From contig DXDM01000036.1 in NCBI GenBank assembly GCA_019115485.1, forward strand, positions 62,001 through 126,000: 64,000 nt of DNA, in the 5' to 3' direction. The notes under the pieces are model-generated. The model did no database searches. It had not been told where the DNA came from and saw only the letters and a program-made list of their open reading frames with translations. The position numbers were made by a program, and so were the translations under genes. The stretch comes from Candidatus Barnesiella excrementavium (GTDB taxonomy: Bacteria > Bacteroidota > Bacteroidia > Bacteroidales > Barnesiellaceae). Positions 50,682-58,744 of this stretch are shown here, piece by piece. Numbering within the stretch: position 1 is the stretch's first letter; each line of letters opens with the position of its first letter.

Positions 50682-51632
50682 ATGGAGCCCCACCATCACC
50701 ACCACGTACACCCGACGCCCGATTTGCAGAAACTCAACCGGTCGTTCATCATCGGTATCGTACTGAATATTGTCTTTGTGCTGGCCGAGGCCGGTGCCGG
50801 ATTCTATTACGATTCATTGGCCCTGCTCTCCGATGCCGGGCACAACCTGAGCGATGTGGTGAGCCTGGTGCTGGCTCTTTTCGCCCTGCGGCTTTCGTTG
50901 GCGAAACCCTCGTTGCAATATACCTATGGCTACAAGAAGAGTACCGTGCTGGTGTCGCTGCTCAATGCGGCTATCCTCTTTGTGGCGGTAGCCGTGATAC
51001 TCTACGAGAGTATCGACAAGTTGCGCAATCCCGCCCCGCTTGATGGTGGAGCCATTGCCTGGGTGGCCGCGATAGGTATCGTGGTGAATGCCTTTACCGC
51101 CTACCTTTTCTTTGCCGACAAGTCGAAAGACCTGAATGTCAAAGGGGCCTATCTGCACATGGCCGCCGATACGCTGGTGTCGGTGGGTGTGTTGATTTCG
51201 GGTGTCGTGATTAAGTTCACGGGTTGGGATATCATCGACCCCATTATCGGTATCGGGGTGGGATTGGTTATTCTCTACTCCACGTGGCATCTGTTGCAGG
51301 AGAGTCTGCGGCTGGCCCTCGACGGGGTGCCCGAGAATATCGATGTGCAGAAGGTCGAGCAGGTACTCTCGTCCGACCCTGATGTCATCAACGTGCATCA
51401 CCTGCATATCTGGGCCATCAGTACCACGCAGACGGCCTTGACGGCTCACGTGGTCGTGCGCGACATCTTGCGCATGCACGAGGTGAAGCACCGGTTGAAA
51501 CAGGCTTTGCGCGAATTGGGTATCGACCATGCTACCTTTGAGCTCGAAGTGAAAGAGGAGCATTGCGACGGCCATTGCGATTGTTGCGACGAGCACACCG
51601 ATTGCGACGAAGATACGCAACCCTATTTGTAA
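50682..51632 (+). CDS. Cation diffusion facilitator (zinc-type) exporter with His- and Cys/His-rich ends
   Basis: 316 residues from MEPHHHHHVHPTPD. About six membrane helices with the metal-site motifs DSLALLSDAGHNLSD and HMAADTLVS, and a cytoplasmic C-terminal domain. The N-terminus has five consecutive His and the tail reads HCDGHCDCCDEHTDCDED, both likely metal-binding. It exports Zn2+ or similar ions. It begins 13 bases after trpS and ends at a strong terminator. The upstream in-frame extension into trpS was rejected. Confidence 0.92.
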   Translation: MEPHHHHHVHPTPDLQKLNRSFIIGIVLNIVFVLAEAGAGFYYDSLALLSDAGHNLSDVVSLVLALFALRLSLAKPSLQYTYGYKKSTVLVSLLNAAILFVAVAVILYESIDKLRNPAPLDGGAIAWVAAIGIVVNAFTAYLFFADKSKDLNVKGAYLHMAADTLVSVGVLISGVVIKFTGWDIIDPIIGIGVGLVILYSTWHLLQESLRLALDGVPENIDVQKVEQVLSSDPDVINVHHLHIWAISTTQTALTAHVVVRDILRMHEVKHRLKQALRELGIDHATFELEVKEEHCDGHCDCCDEHTDCDEDTQPYL

Positions 51633-51663
51633 AAGAGATCGTATAAAATAGAAAAATTCCGGG

Positions 51664-51708
51664 TCGGGAGAAGAACGGGCGGATAGCCTCTTTTCTCCCG
51701 ATTTTTTT
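51664..51708. terminator. Intrinsic terminator between the CDF exporter and dprA
   Basis: TCGGGAGAA (51664-51672) pairs with TTCTCCCGA (51693-51701), followed by seven T. It lies between convergent genes. Confidence 0.85.
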
Positions 51709-51718
51709 GTGGGGGTGG

Positions 51719-52816
51719 TTACAGTTTGTAGACTCCGCCCGGCAGCGCCTTGACCACCCCTTTGAATTCCAGCTCGACCAGCACCGACAGCAGTTGCGAG
51801 AGCGGTCGGTTCAGCTCGACCGTCATGCGGTTTATCTGCCCTTCGCCCCGCTCTTTCAGATAGTCGACCAGGGTTTGTTCCTCGTCGGTGAGGTCGGGGA
51901 AGAGCGAGCGTTGCACCGCCTCGCGGCGAGGTGCCTTCCAGCACATGGCCTCGATGAGGTCGTCGGCCGAGGTGATGAGAGCCGCCCGGTTGTGGCGAAT
52001 CAGGTGATTGCAGCCTGTCGAGGTCTCGCGGTGAATATCGCCGGGCAGAGCAAAGACATCGCGGTGATAGCTCTCGGCAATACCCGCCGTGATGAGGGCG
52101 CCTCCCTTCTCGCGCGACTCGACGATAACCACGGCGTCGGCCAATCCGGCCACGATGCGGTTGCGGGCCACAAAGAAGGCCGGGTGCATGGGGTGATAGC
52201 CTGGATACTCGGTGAGGAGACCGCCGTGCGAAACCATCTCGATGGCTGTGTTCCGGTGGCTGGCCGGGTAGATGTGGTCGAGTCCGTGGGCCAGGACGGC
52301 CACCGTGTCGAGCCCCTGTTTCAATGCCGCGCGGTGTGCGCAGATGTCGATGCCGTAGGCCAGACCGCTCACGATGATGAGTTGGGGAAAACAGGTTGCC
52401 AGGTCTCGGATCAGCGCTTCGCAGAAACTCCGGCCATACTCCGTGGCCCGTCGGGTCCCCACCACGCTCACCACCTTGGCTGCATTCAGGTCGGCCGATC
52501 CCCGGTAGTAGAGCAGCGGAGGCGCGTCGACACACTCGGTCAGCCGGTGCGGGTAGGCCGGGTCGGTAAAGTAGAGCGGGGTGATGTTACCCTTTTGGAT
52601 AAACTCCATCTCCTGGCGGGCCTTCTGCAAGGCCTCGCGGCGCATGTCGTCCTGAATCATGCGGCCGCTGATTCCGGTCACTTCCCGCAGTTGGTTCTCG
52701 GGAAGATGGAAAAAGAGTTCGAGGCTTTCGACCGTCTCGTGGATATGCTGAGCCAGCGATTTGTTCATTCCCTTGATGCGGGAGAGCGCGATGCGGTATA
52801 GCACCTCTGGTTCCAT
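51719..52816 (-). CDS. dprA: DNA-processing protein DprA
   Basis: 365 residues: an N-terminal helical SAM-like region, the Rossmann-fold DprA core (VSVVGTRRATEYGRSF, VSGLAYGIDICAHRAAL, LTEYPGYHPMHPAFFVARNR) and a C-terminal winged-helix domain. It loads RecA onto incoming single-stranded DNA. It follows the thioesterase gene by 18 bases. With comF and recX, it is a third gene here with a DNA-uptake or RecA link. Confidence 0.95.
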   Translation of the reverse strand: MEPEVLYRIALSRIKGMNKSLAQHIHETVESLELFFHLPENQLREVTGISGRMIQDDMRREALQKARQEMEFIQKGNITPLYFTDPAYPHRLTECVDAPPLLYYRGSADLNAAKVVSVVGTRRATEYGRSFCEALIRDLATCFPQLIIVSGLAYGIDICAHRAALKQGLDTVAVLAHGLDHIYPASHRNTAIEMVSHGGLLTEYPGYHPMHPAFFVARNRIVAGLADAVVIVESREKGGALITAGIAESYHRDVFALPGDIHRETSTGCNHLIRHNRAALITSADDLIEAMCWKAPRREAVQRSLFPDLTDEEQTLVDYLKERGEGQINRMTVELNRPLSQLLSVLVELEFKGVVKALPGGVYKL

Positions 52817-52834
52817 GGTATTGCAGCCGAACGG

Positions 52835-53236
52835 TTATTGCAGGAATTTCTCGAAGAAGGGCAGGAACTCCTCGCCGCGGGTGATGCGTCCGTTCGAGGT
52901 AGCCACCACCTCGACCACCGCTTTGATGCACAGTTCGCCCGACACTTTGTAGATGTCTTGATAGAACACATACTTGATGCCCTCGCGACGCATGTACAGT
53001 TTGCTGATGAATCGGTCGCGGCTGCGCAGCGGAGCCTTGTAGTTGACCTCGATGCGGTTGACAACCGGGTCGACTCCTTGTTGGTGCATTTCGACAAAAG
53101 TGGTTCCTGCGGTCGACAGAAATTCGTGGCGGGTATGTTCGAGGTAATGCAGGTAGATGGCGTTGTTGACGATGCCCTCCATGTCGCATTCGTAGTCGCG
53201 TACCTGCATCTCCATTTCAAAAATATAGGGTGACAT
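52835..53236 (-). CDS. Hotdog-fold (4HBT) acyl-CoA thioesterase
   Basis: 133 residues. The family start (VRDYECDMEGIVNNAIYLHY, LEHTRHEFL) matches the YbgC/4HBT active-site region. The substrate is an acyl-CoA of unknown type. Its 5' end faces the AT-rich insert; the left direct repeat begins 45 bases upstream of its ATG. Confidence 0.88.
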   Translation of the reverse strand: MSPYIFEMEMQVRDYECDMEGIVNNAIYLHYLEHTRHEFLSTAGTTFVEMHQQGVDPVVNRIEVNYKAPLRSRDRFISKLYMRREGIKYVFYQDIYKVSGELCIKAVVEVVATSNGRITRGEEFLPFFEKFLQ

Positions 53237-53280
53237 AATCTTTCAGTATTTGTTCTCTGCAAACTTACGGAAAAAATGAA

Positions 53281-53294
53281 GAATTTTCCCTATG
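53281..53294. repeat. Left 14-bp direct repeat of the AT-rich segment
   Basis: GAATTTTCCCTATG, identical to 55301-55314. It lies in the upstream region of the thioesterase gene. Confidence 0.85.
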
Positions 53295-53347
53295 GTTTGA
53301 AATATATATAATATAGAAGATATTCTTGGATAAATAATTAGGCCCAA

Positions 53348-55033
53348 TTAATCGTTTTGTATAGATAGGAATTCATCCTTATTATATGCAAAAATGAATG
53401 GCTTTATTTCATGTCCATTTATATCTAAGTATCCCCATTCTCCGTTAAGATAGTCTAATGTGCCATTGTAATCTTCTTCAAAACTGCACCCGATATTTGC
53501 TATGATGTAGTTGTCAGAAGAATTATATATATAAGAATATTTGAATGGCGTTATTTCTTTTCCTTTATTTGAAAGAAGCCCCCATTTTTGATTAATTCCA
53601 ACAGCTATTGAAGCTGCAATTACTCCATTATCTAATTCTTTTATATAGGAGTATTTAGGTGGTATAATTTGCTTGAATTTTGTATCCATTATACCCCACT
53701 TTGAATTTTTAATACGATGTTTTTGTCTGTCTATTTGCCCCCCTTCACTGAATAATATTATTCCTCTTTTAGTTATTACAATATTATCAAATTGAGGGGG
53801 AAGTAAATATCCTCCATTTTTATCAATGATTCCCCATTTCCCTCCATATTGAAAATCAACATAAGTGTTGATTTCTGGGAGGTATTCTTCATAAGTTAGT
53901 ACCCCTATTTTTACCGCAGCTATACCATTATTAAAATTTTCAGCTTTGTCAAATTGGGGTTTGATAGCAACCTGTCCTTCTTCATTTATGTAGCCATATT
54001 TCCCATTTCTTTTTACCAAAGCCAAATGATTGTTGAATACATTACCTCCTATATAATGTAATTCTTTTAATTTCCTTAAAATTAATCTTCTCTTAAATTC
54101 TGAACTAAAAGAAATCCTTTCGTTTGCGTTCCTTTCACACCATTTATAATAGTTTTTATCTCCCATATCTGTTCGCTCTCCATGTTTTCCCCACCAAACT
54201 TCTTGATATTGTAGAGACCAAGCATGTTTACAAAGTGTAAACCATGAACTAAAATTGTTATAAGCCCATTCGTTCCATTTAAAAGCATTATTATTTATCC
54301 ATAATTGCATTTTTCTTATTTCTGATAAATCAAACTTAATGACTGTTCTTCCTTGGCATAAGTCGAAACGCTCAATACTGGGATTTTGAGGTATTTGATG
54401 TCCTAAGAAAGATCCCCGTATTTTCTTTATCAAGTAGCCATTGTTCAGTATTCTAATATATTCATTGAAAGCTTTTTTTTGGAAATATTGATAAAAATCC
54501 CACTTTTCAATATTTGGATTAATAGCTTCAAATTCAGCTAAAATGTTTGGATTGCTATTTTTAAATTTTTCAATGACTTGTGTAATTTGCCTAATGGAAC
54601 ATTCCTTGAAAAATTGTTTTACTCCTAAATATATAGTATCAAGTTCTATTAATTTCTTTAGAATAGGAATCTCTTTACTTGCGTTTTCGATTAAAGATTC
54701 TTCTTCTTTTCTTGTGGTATACCATGTATACCATTTTTTTAATCCCATGATAGAGTTATTAATAATATATCCTGTGCTATCTTCCCAAATTCTGACTTCT
54801 ATGGGGTTATTTTTACTCCAAGTTTTATATAATAAGCATATTTTATTTATTTCTTTCCGCTTTTCTTCGCGTTCCATTGCTTCTCCTTTTAAATACTCTA
54901 ATTCAGATTGTGAAAAATTTGAGTTAGAATATTTTTGCCTTTCATACATTCTATCAGCTTCATTATACAAATAATCCATATAATCGTTACCATCGGTAAA
55001 ACCGTATTCAATCATATCATCTTCAAAGCTCAT
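53348..55033 (-). CDS. WG-repeat protein of unknown function, AT-rich and probably acquired
   Basis: 561 residues, with no signal peptide. The N-terminal ~330 residues are helical, rich in Asn, Lys, Ile, Trp and Tyr, and match no family that I recognise (for example KWYTWYTTRKEEE, WGKHGERTDMGDKNYYKWCE). The C-terminal ~230 residues carry WG-type beta repeats (GKYGYINEEGQVAIKPQFD, GKWGIIDKNGGYLLPPQFD, SKWGIMDTKFKQIIPPKYS, EWGYLDINGHEIKPF). Codon usage is strongly AT-biased compared with every neighbour, pointing to transfer. It stands alone between exact direct repeats. Function is not known; an accessory role such as defence or conflict is only a guess. Confidence 0.85.
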   Translation of the reverse strand: MSFEDDMIEYGFTDGNDYMDYLYNEADRMYERQKYSNSNFSQSELEYLKGEAMEREEKRKEINKICLLYKTWSKNNPIEVRIWEDSTGYIINNSIMGLKKWYTWYTTRKEEESLIENASKEIPILKKLIELDTIYLGVKQFFKECSIRQITQVIEKFKNSNPNILAEFEAINPNIEKWDFYQYFQKKAFNEYIRILNNGYLIKKIRGSFLGHQIPQNPSIERFDLCQGRTVIKFDLSEIRKMQLWINNNAFKWNEWAYNNFSSWFTLCKHAWSLQYQEVWWGKHGERTDMGDKNYYKWCERNANERISFSSEFKRRLILRKLKELHYIGGNVFNNHLALVKRNGKYGYINEEGQVAIKPQFDKAENFNNGIAAVKIGVLTYEEYLPEINTYVDFQYGGKWGIIDKNGGYLLPPQFDNIVITKRGIILFSEGGQIDRQKHRIKNSKWGIMDTKFKQIIPPKYSYIKELDNGVIAASIAVGINQKWGLLSNKGKEITPFKYSYIYNSSDNYIIANIGCSFEEDYNGTLDYLNGEWGYLDINGHEIKPFIFAYNKDEFLSIQND

Positions 55034-55137
55034 ATTTTTAATAATTAGAAATTGTAAATTAGCAAAATACTCCTATTAAAGGTAAAATTGAGGATATTGT
55101 AGGTATAATAAGATTTATAAACTATTACAAAAGTAGT

Positions 55138-55145
55138 GAAATTCT
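55138..55145 (-). promoter_or_regulatory. Putative -7 element for the WG-repeat gene
   Basis: It reads TACTTTTG on the minus strand. The implied leader is about 100 bases. No -33 element was seen. Confidence 0.35.
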
Positions 55146-55300
55146 GAAATAAATTTTTATTTATTGATAATCCTGTTTATTGAGAATTATATTATCCCTT
55201 TTAGTCGACTTTTAACATAAGTTATTGCTAATACATTTGGAATATTTATTTACTTGTTTTTAATATTGGATTGCCTTCGTTTTAACCGAGGTTATTTCAT

Positions 55301-55314
55301 GAATTTTCCCTATG
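55301..55314. repeat. Right 14-bp direct repeat of the AT-rich segment
   Basis: GAATTTTCCCTATG, identical to 53281-53294. Its end contributes the TATG of the next gene's -7 candidate. Confidence 0.85.
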
Positions 55315-55318
55315 TTTG
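55311..55318 (+). promoter_or_regulatory. Putative -7 element of the Ntn-hydrolase gene
   Basis: TATGTTTG fits TAnnTTTG but overlaps the right direct repeat and implies a leader under 12 bases. There is no -33 partner in the AT-rich DNA. Confidence 0.4.
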
Positions 55319-55333
55319 TAAAAAATCAAAGCT

Positions 55334-56536
55334 ATGCGTAGACGGTTGTTTCTCCTGATTCTCTTGTGGCTGGTGGCCGGGGTTTCGGCCTGGGCTTGTA
55401 CCTCGGCAGTTGTATCGGGGCGGGTGACCCCTGACGGACGTCCGCTGTTGTGGAAACATCGCGATTCGTCCGACTTGAACAACCGCATCGTGCGCTTCGA
55501 TGCCGTCAAGGGGCAACTCTCTTTTGTAGGGCTGGTGAACGGGGTCGACACGTTGGCTCGTGAGGTGTGGACCGGTTACAACAGTGCCGGCTTTGCCGTG
55601 ATGAATACCGCCTCGTATAACCTCAAAAACGACACCTCGTCGCTGGCTGATCGCGAGGGGGTGGTGATGAAGCGGGCGTTGGCCGTGTGCCGCACGGTCG
55701 ACGATTTTGAACGTCTGCTTGCGGAGTGGCCCCGGCCCATCGGGGTGGAGGCCAACTTCGGGGTAATTGATGCCGAAGGGGGTGCCGCCTATTTCGAGGT
55801 GAACAACTACGAGGTGTTCCGTTACGATGCGGCCGATAGCCCCGACGGCTATCTGTTGCGCACCAACTACTCGATGGCCGGTCGTCCCGACGGGGGACTC
55901 GGTTATATCCGCTACGACCACGCCGAGGAGCTGTTTGCTCCTGTGGCGGAACAAAAGGCGGTTACGGCCGAGTGGTTGACCGGTGTTTGCTCCCGGTCGT
56001 TCTATCACGCCTTTCTGGGGCGCGATTTTTCGGGCGACAACTGGGTGGTCGATCAGGATTTCATTCCGCGATACAGCACCTCGGCCTCGCTGGTGGTCGA
56101 GGGGGTAAGGCCTGGTGAGTCGCCCGCCTTTACCACGATGTGGACGGTGTTGGGCTATCCGCCCTGTTCGGTCGTGTTGCCGGTATGGCTCGGCTGCAAC
56201 AGCGGGATACCCGCCCTGTTACAGGCTCAGGGCGATGCGGTGCGTTCGCCTCTGTGCGAGTGGTCAAATGCCTTGAAGCAGGAGGTCTTTCCCGTGAAGC
56301 GGGGCAGTGGGTCGCACTATCTGCACATGGCCCGTCTCTTCCGGCCCGATGGTAGCGGCGTTACGCAACGGCTGCTCGGCCTCGAAAAAGAGGTCTATGC
56401 CCGCAGCCGCACGCTGCTCGACGAGGCCCGTCGCTCCGGCTCGTGGAACGACCGCCGGGTAGAGCGCACGCTGGGCGACATCGAGCAACAGGTCTCTGCC
56501 TTTTTTCAGCAGATGCTGAACGACGAGTGCCGATAA
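55334..56536 (+). CDS. Exported Ntn-hydrolase-like protein (C45/acyltransferase group)
   Basis: 400 residues. A signal peptide ends LVAGVSAWA, directly followed by Cys22 and TSAVVSGRVTPDGRPLLWKH. In C45, bile-salt-hydrolase and penicillin-acylase relatives the catalytic Cys must be the N-terminal residue, so signal cleavage could itself free the nucleophile. Later motifs (GYNSAGFAVMNTASYNL, VIDAEGGAAYFEVNNYEVF) fit the fold. The residues before Cys do not form a lipobox. Likely an amidase or acyltransferase outside the cytoplasm; the substrate is unknown. Confidence 0.8.
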   Translation: MRRRLFLLILLWLVAGVSAWACTSAVVSGRVTPDGRPLLWKHRDSSDLNNRIVRFDAVKGQLSFVGLVNGVDTLAREVWTGYNSAGFAVMNTASYNLKNDTSSLADREGVVMKRALAVCRTVDDFERLLAEWPRPIGVEANFGVIDAEGGAAYFEVNNYEVFRYDAADSPDGYLLRTNYSMAGRPDGGLGYIRYDHAEELFAPVAEQKAVTAEWLTGVCSRSFYHAFLGRDFSGDNWVVDQDFIPRYSTSASLVVEGVRPGESPAFTTMWTVLGYPPCSVVLPVWLGCNSGIPALLQAQGDAVRSPLCEWSNALKQEVFPVKRGSGSHYLHMARLFRPDGSGVTQRLLGLEKEVYARSRTLLDEARRSGSWNDRRVERTLGDIEQQVSAFFQQMLNDECR

Positions 56537-56608
56537 ATCTTTTACTCTCGAAAATCTTTTCCCCGATATGCTTTGGATTCCGCGTTGTGGCGCGGAAGGA
56601 GATGAACA

Positions 56609-56638
56609 GGTCACCCCGCACCTCGGTGCGGGGTGACC
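56609..56638. repeat. GC-rich perfect hairpin after the Ntn-hydrolase gene
   Basis: GGTCACCCCGCACC (56609-56622) and GGTGCGGGGTGACC (56625-56638) form a 14-bp perfect dyad with almost no loop. No T tract follows. It may act as a terminator for the convergent genes or be a dispersed palindromic element. Confidence 0.75.
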
Positions 56639-56683
56639 CATGAATACCCTATATGATAAACCGACTTGTCAGATTTTTGTCGA

Positions 56684-58690
56684 TTATTCGTCGGTGGTTT
56701 TATCGATCAACCGGTTAAGCCGTTCGAGCAGTTCGTCGCCCAGGGCCGTTTTCTCCTCGATGTGGCGGCATACCATCTTGACGAAGGGGTCGCTCTCGAA
56801 TTCGCCGCGCACCTGCTCGAAGTCGAAATCGCGTTGGCTGGCCGAGCCGTCGACGCCGAAGCCGATGCGTGAAATCATCGAGAACTCCTTGCGGGCGTCG
56901 TCGTAGAGCATGCGGTCGAGCGATACGACGGCTTCGTTCCATTGCCGCACGATGCCGATGATGTCCTGAGGGGTGAGTTGGTCGATGCTCTTGCCGTACC
57001 AGCGTTGCATCTTCGAGCATACCCAGGTCCACTCCATGTCGTAGTAGCGGCGGTGCAGCGTGCGGAAGAAGGCTTCGGCCGCTTCGAGCGTATAGTCACT
57101 CTGGTGAACGATGCGCTCAATCTCCTCCTGCATGGCCTGCTTGGGAATGATGAGCCCCGCCAGGTCTATCCACTCACCTTCGCCCAGCGGGTCGGTGGGT
57201 TGCAGACGGCTGTGCAGGTCGTCGAGGTCGGCAAAGGGGGCACCTTCGAGCCGTTTGATAATCGAGTTGCCCATGAATTTGTGTACGGCCAGAGTGTAGA
57301 GGTTGATGCCTTTCTCGAGCGAACTGTTTTTGATGGTGGTACTCTGGAACGAGTAGCACTCCGAGGTCTCGCCCGAGGTCTGTTTGAGCCCTTGCAGGGT
57401 GTCGATACCCTGCAACATCTTCTGAATGGTGTAGGGACTCAGCAGGTTGAAGTTGATACAGTCGAGTTTGTCGGGGTCGGTGCGGCGGTCGCGCTTGGGC
57501 CACTTCTGGGCATCACGTATGGTACCCACGCTTTTGAGGTTGGCACCCGGCACGAGGTAGGAGCGGTTGCCGTGCTCGATAAGGTAGGAGAAGGGCATGC
57601 CCGAGGTGTCGGGGTGGGTGACGTGCCGTCCCATGATGAGCGAGAAGGCACCTATCTTGGCGGGCCACAGCATGTAGGAGTCGCTCGTGGTTTTCGATCC
57701 GCGTTCGACGACTCCCTGGTGAATGGGCCCCAGTTTGTACATGTGGTTGCTCTGGTTCGAGCCGCTGCCGGCGTTCAGAAACGAGAACATGCCGGCAATG
57801 AGCAGACTCGACTTGTGCATGGTTACCGTGTAGGGGCCGGCGAAGATGGCGCAGGCCTCGCCGTTCTCGCCCTGGCAGTTGCTGAAAAACAGCGAGTCGT
57901 GAGCCGAGAAGAGGTGGGTGAGGTGGCAGGCTTGCCCGATGAAGCAGCGCGACAGGACCACCCCGTCGCTCACACGGGCTCCCGAGCTGATGATGAAATC
58001 TTCGGCCGTGACGTTGGCCCCGATGTACACGGGAGCCTCGGTGCTGCTGTTGATGGTGCCGTTGTCGAGGCGCGAAGCCCCTTCGATGCGGCAGGCGTCG
58101 CCGATGCAGACGTTGCGTATCGTGCCCGTGTTGACAATATGGACGTCGTTGCCTATCGTGCCGCGGGTGCTCTTGACCGACCGGGCGTAATCGGCTATCA
58201 TTTGGCGCAGCCGGCCGATGAGGTCGGGGCGGTGGCGGTACATGGCCACGATGTAGGCCAGTTGGGCCGAGAGCCGGTTGTAGATGGGTAACTCGCGGCC
58301 GCCCGTCTCGTTGAGCACCGACACCTCGGTGTTGTTGCCGAAACAGCTCTCCCCTTCGGTGAGCAGCAGGTTTACATTCTGTATGTAGCAGTTGTCGCCT
58401 ATCTGATAGTTGGCCACATAGTTGGGAATGTTCTCGATGAGGCTATTGTTGCCAATCGTGCAGTTGTGCAGGGTGACGTGGCGCAACCCGGCGTGTTTCC
58501 TTAATCCTCCCGGCAGCTCGATTTCCTGTTCGAACAGGCCCAGGTAGACCTCACCCGAGAATCGGGTATGGGCGATGTGCGCGGGCGAGAAGCCCTCGGC
58601 TACGTGTACTTGGTTCCAGTCGTCGGCCATGCACTCCTGAGCGGTGAGCCGTTCGATTTCCGTGCGGTTGAGTTTGCGATATTTTGTCAT
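56684..58690 (-). CDS. DUF4954-family hexapeptide-repeat protein
   Basis: 668 residues. The N-terminal half is a left-handed beta-helix (VTLHNCTIGNNSLIEN, GTIGNDVHIVNTGTI, GANVTAEDFIISSGARVS), similar to sugar-nucleotide transferases. The C-terminal half is helical (QAMQEEIERIVHQSDY). This matches the DUF4954 family of Bacteroidota. The function is unknown; a nucleotidyl- or acyl-transfer role is a guess from the fold. It lies 54 bases after hflX's stop in the same direction. Confidence 0.82.
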   Translation of the reverse strand: MTKYRKLNRTEIERLTAQECMADDWNQVHVAEGFSPAHIAHTRFSGEVYLGLFEQEIELPGGLRKHAGLRHVTLHNCTIGNNSLIENIPNYVANYQIGDNCYIQNVNLLLTEGESCFGNNTEVSVLNETGGRELPIYNRLSAQLAYIVAMYRHRPDLIGRLRQMIADYARSVKSTRGTIGNDVHIVNTGTIRNVCIGDACRIEGASRLDNGTINSSTEAPVYIGANVTAEDFIISSGARVSDGVVLSRCFIGQACHLTHLFSAHDSLFFSNCQGENGEACAIFAGPYTVTMHKSSLLIAGMFSFLNAGSGSNQSNHMYKLGPIHQGVVERGSKTTSDSYMLWPAKIGAFSLIMGRHVTHPDTSGMPFSYLIEHGNRSYLVPGANLKSVGTIRDAQKWPKRDRRTDPDKLDCINFNLLSPYTIQKMLQGIDTLQGLKQTSGETSECYSFQSTTIKNSSLEKGINLYTLAVHKFMGNSIIKRLEGAPFADLDDLHSRLQPTDPLGEGEWIDLAGLIIPKQAMQEEIERIVHQSDYTLEAAEAFFRTLHRRYYDMEWTWVCSKMQRWYGKSIDQLTPQDIIGIVRQWNEAVVSLDRMLYDDARKEFSMISRIGFGVDGSASQRDFDFEQVRGEFESDPFVKMVCRHIEEKTALGDELLERLNRLIDKTTDE

Positions 58691-58744
58691 ATGCTCGTTG
58701 TTGAATGAGGCCGGAGGATAGCCCGCAGTGAAACAAATTGATAG

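Larger units (their letters stand above)
53281..55314. mobile_element. Putative single-gene inserted segment bounded by 14-bp direct repeats
   Basis: GAATTTTCCCTATG occurs at 53281-53294 and 55301-55314, enclosing about 2.0 kb of markedly AT-rich DNA with one gene. Both copies are followed by TTTG (after an extra G on the left). Base composition changes sharply at both repeats. No transposase or integrase is inside. A 7-base inverted TGAAATA (53298-53304 and complement at 55293-55299) lies near both ends but may be chance. Confidence 0.55.
55034..55333. other. AT-rich intergenic region between the WG-repeat gene and the Ntn-hydrolase gene
   Basis: 300 bases, very AT-rich. It contains a minus-strand -7 candidate TACTTTTG (55138-55145), the right 14-bp direct repeat (55301-55314) and a plus-strand -7 candidate (55311-55318). 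No gene or terminator was recognised. Confidence 0.6.
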
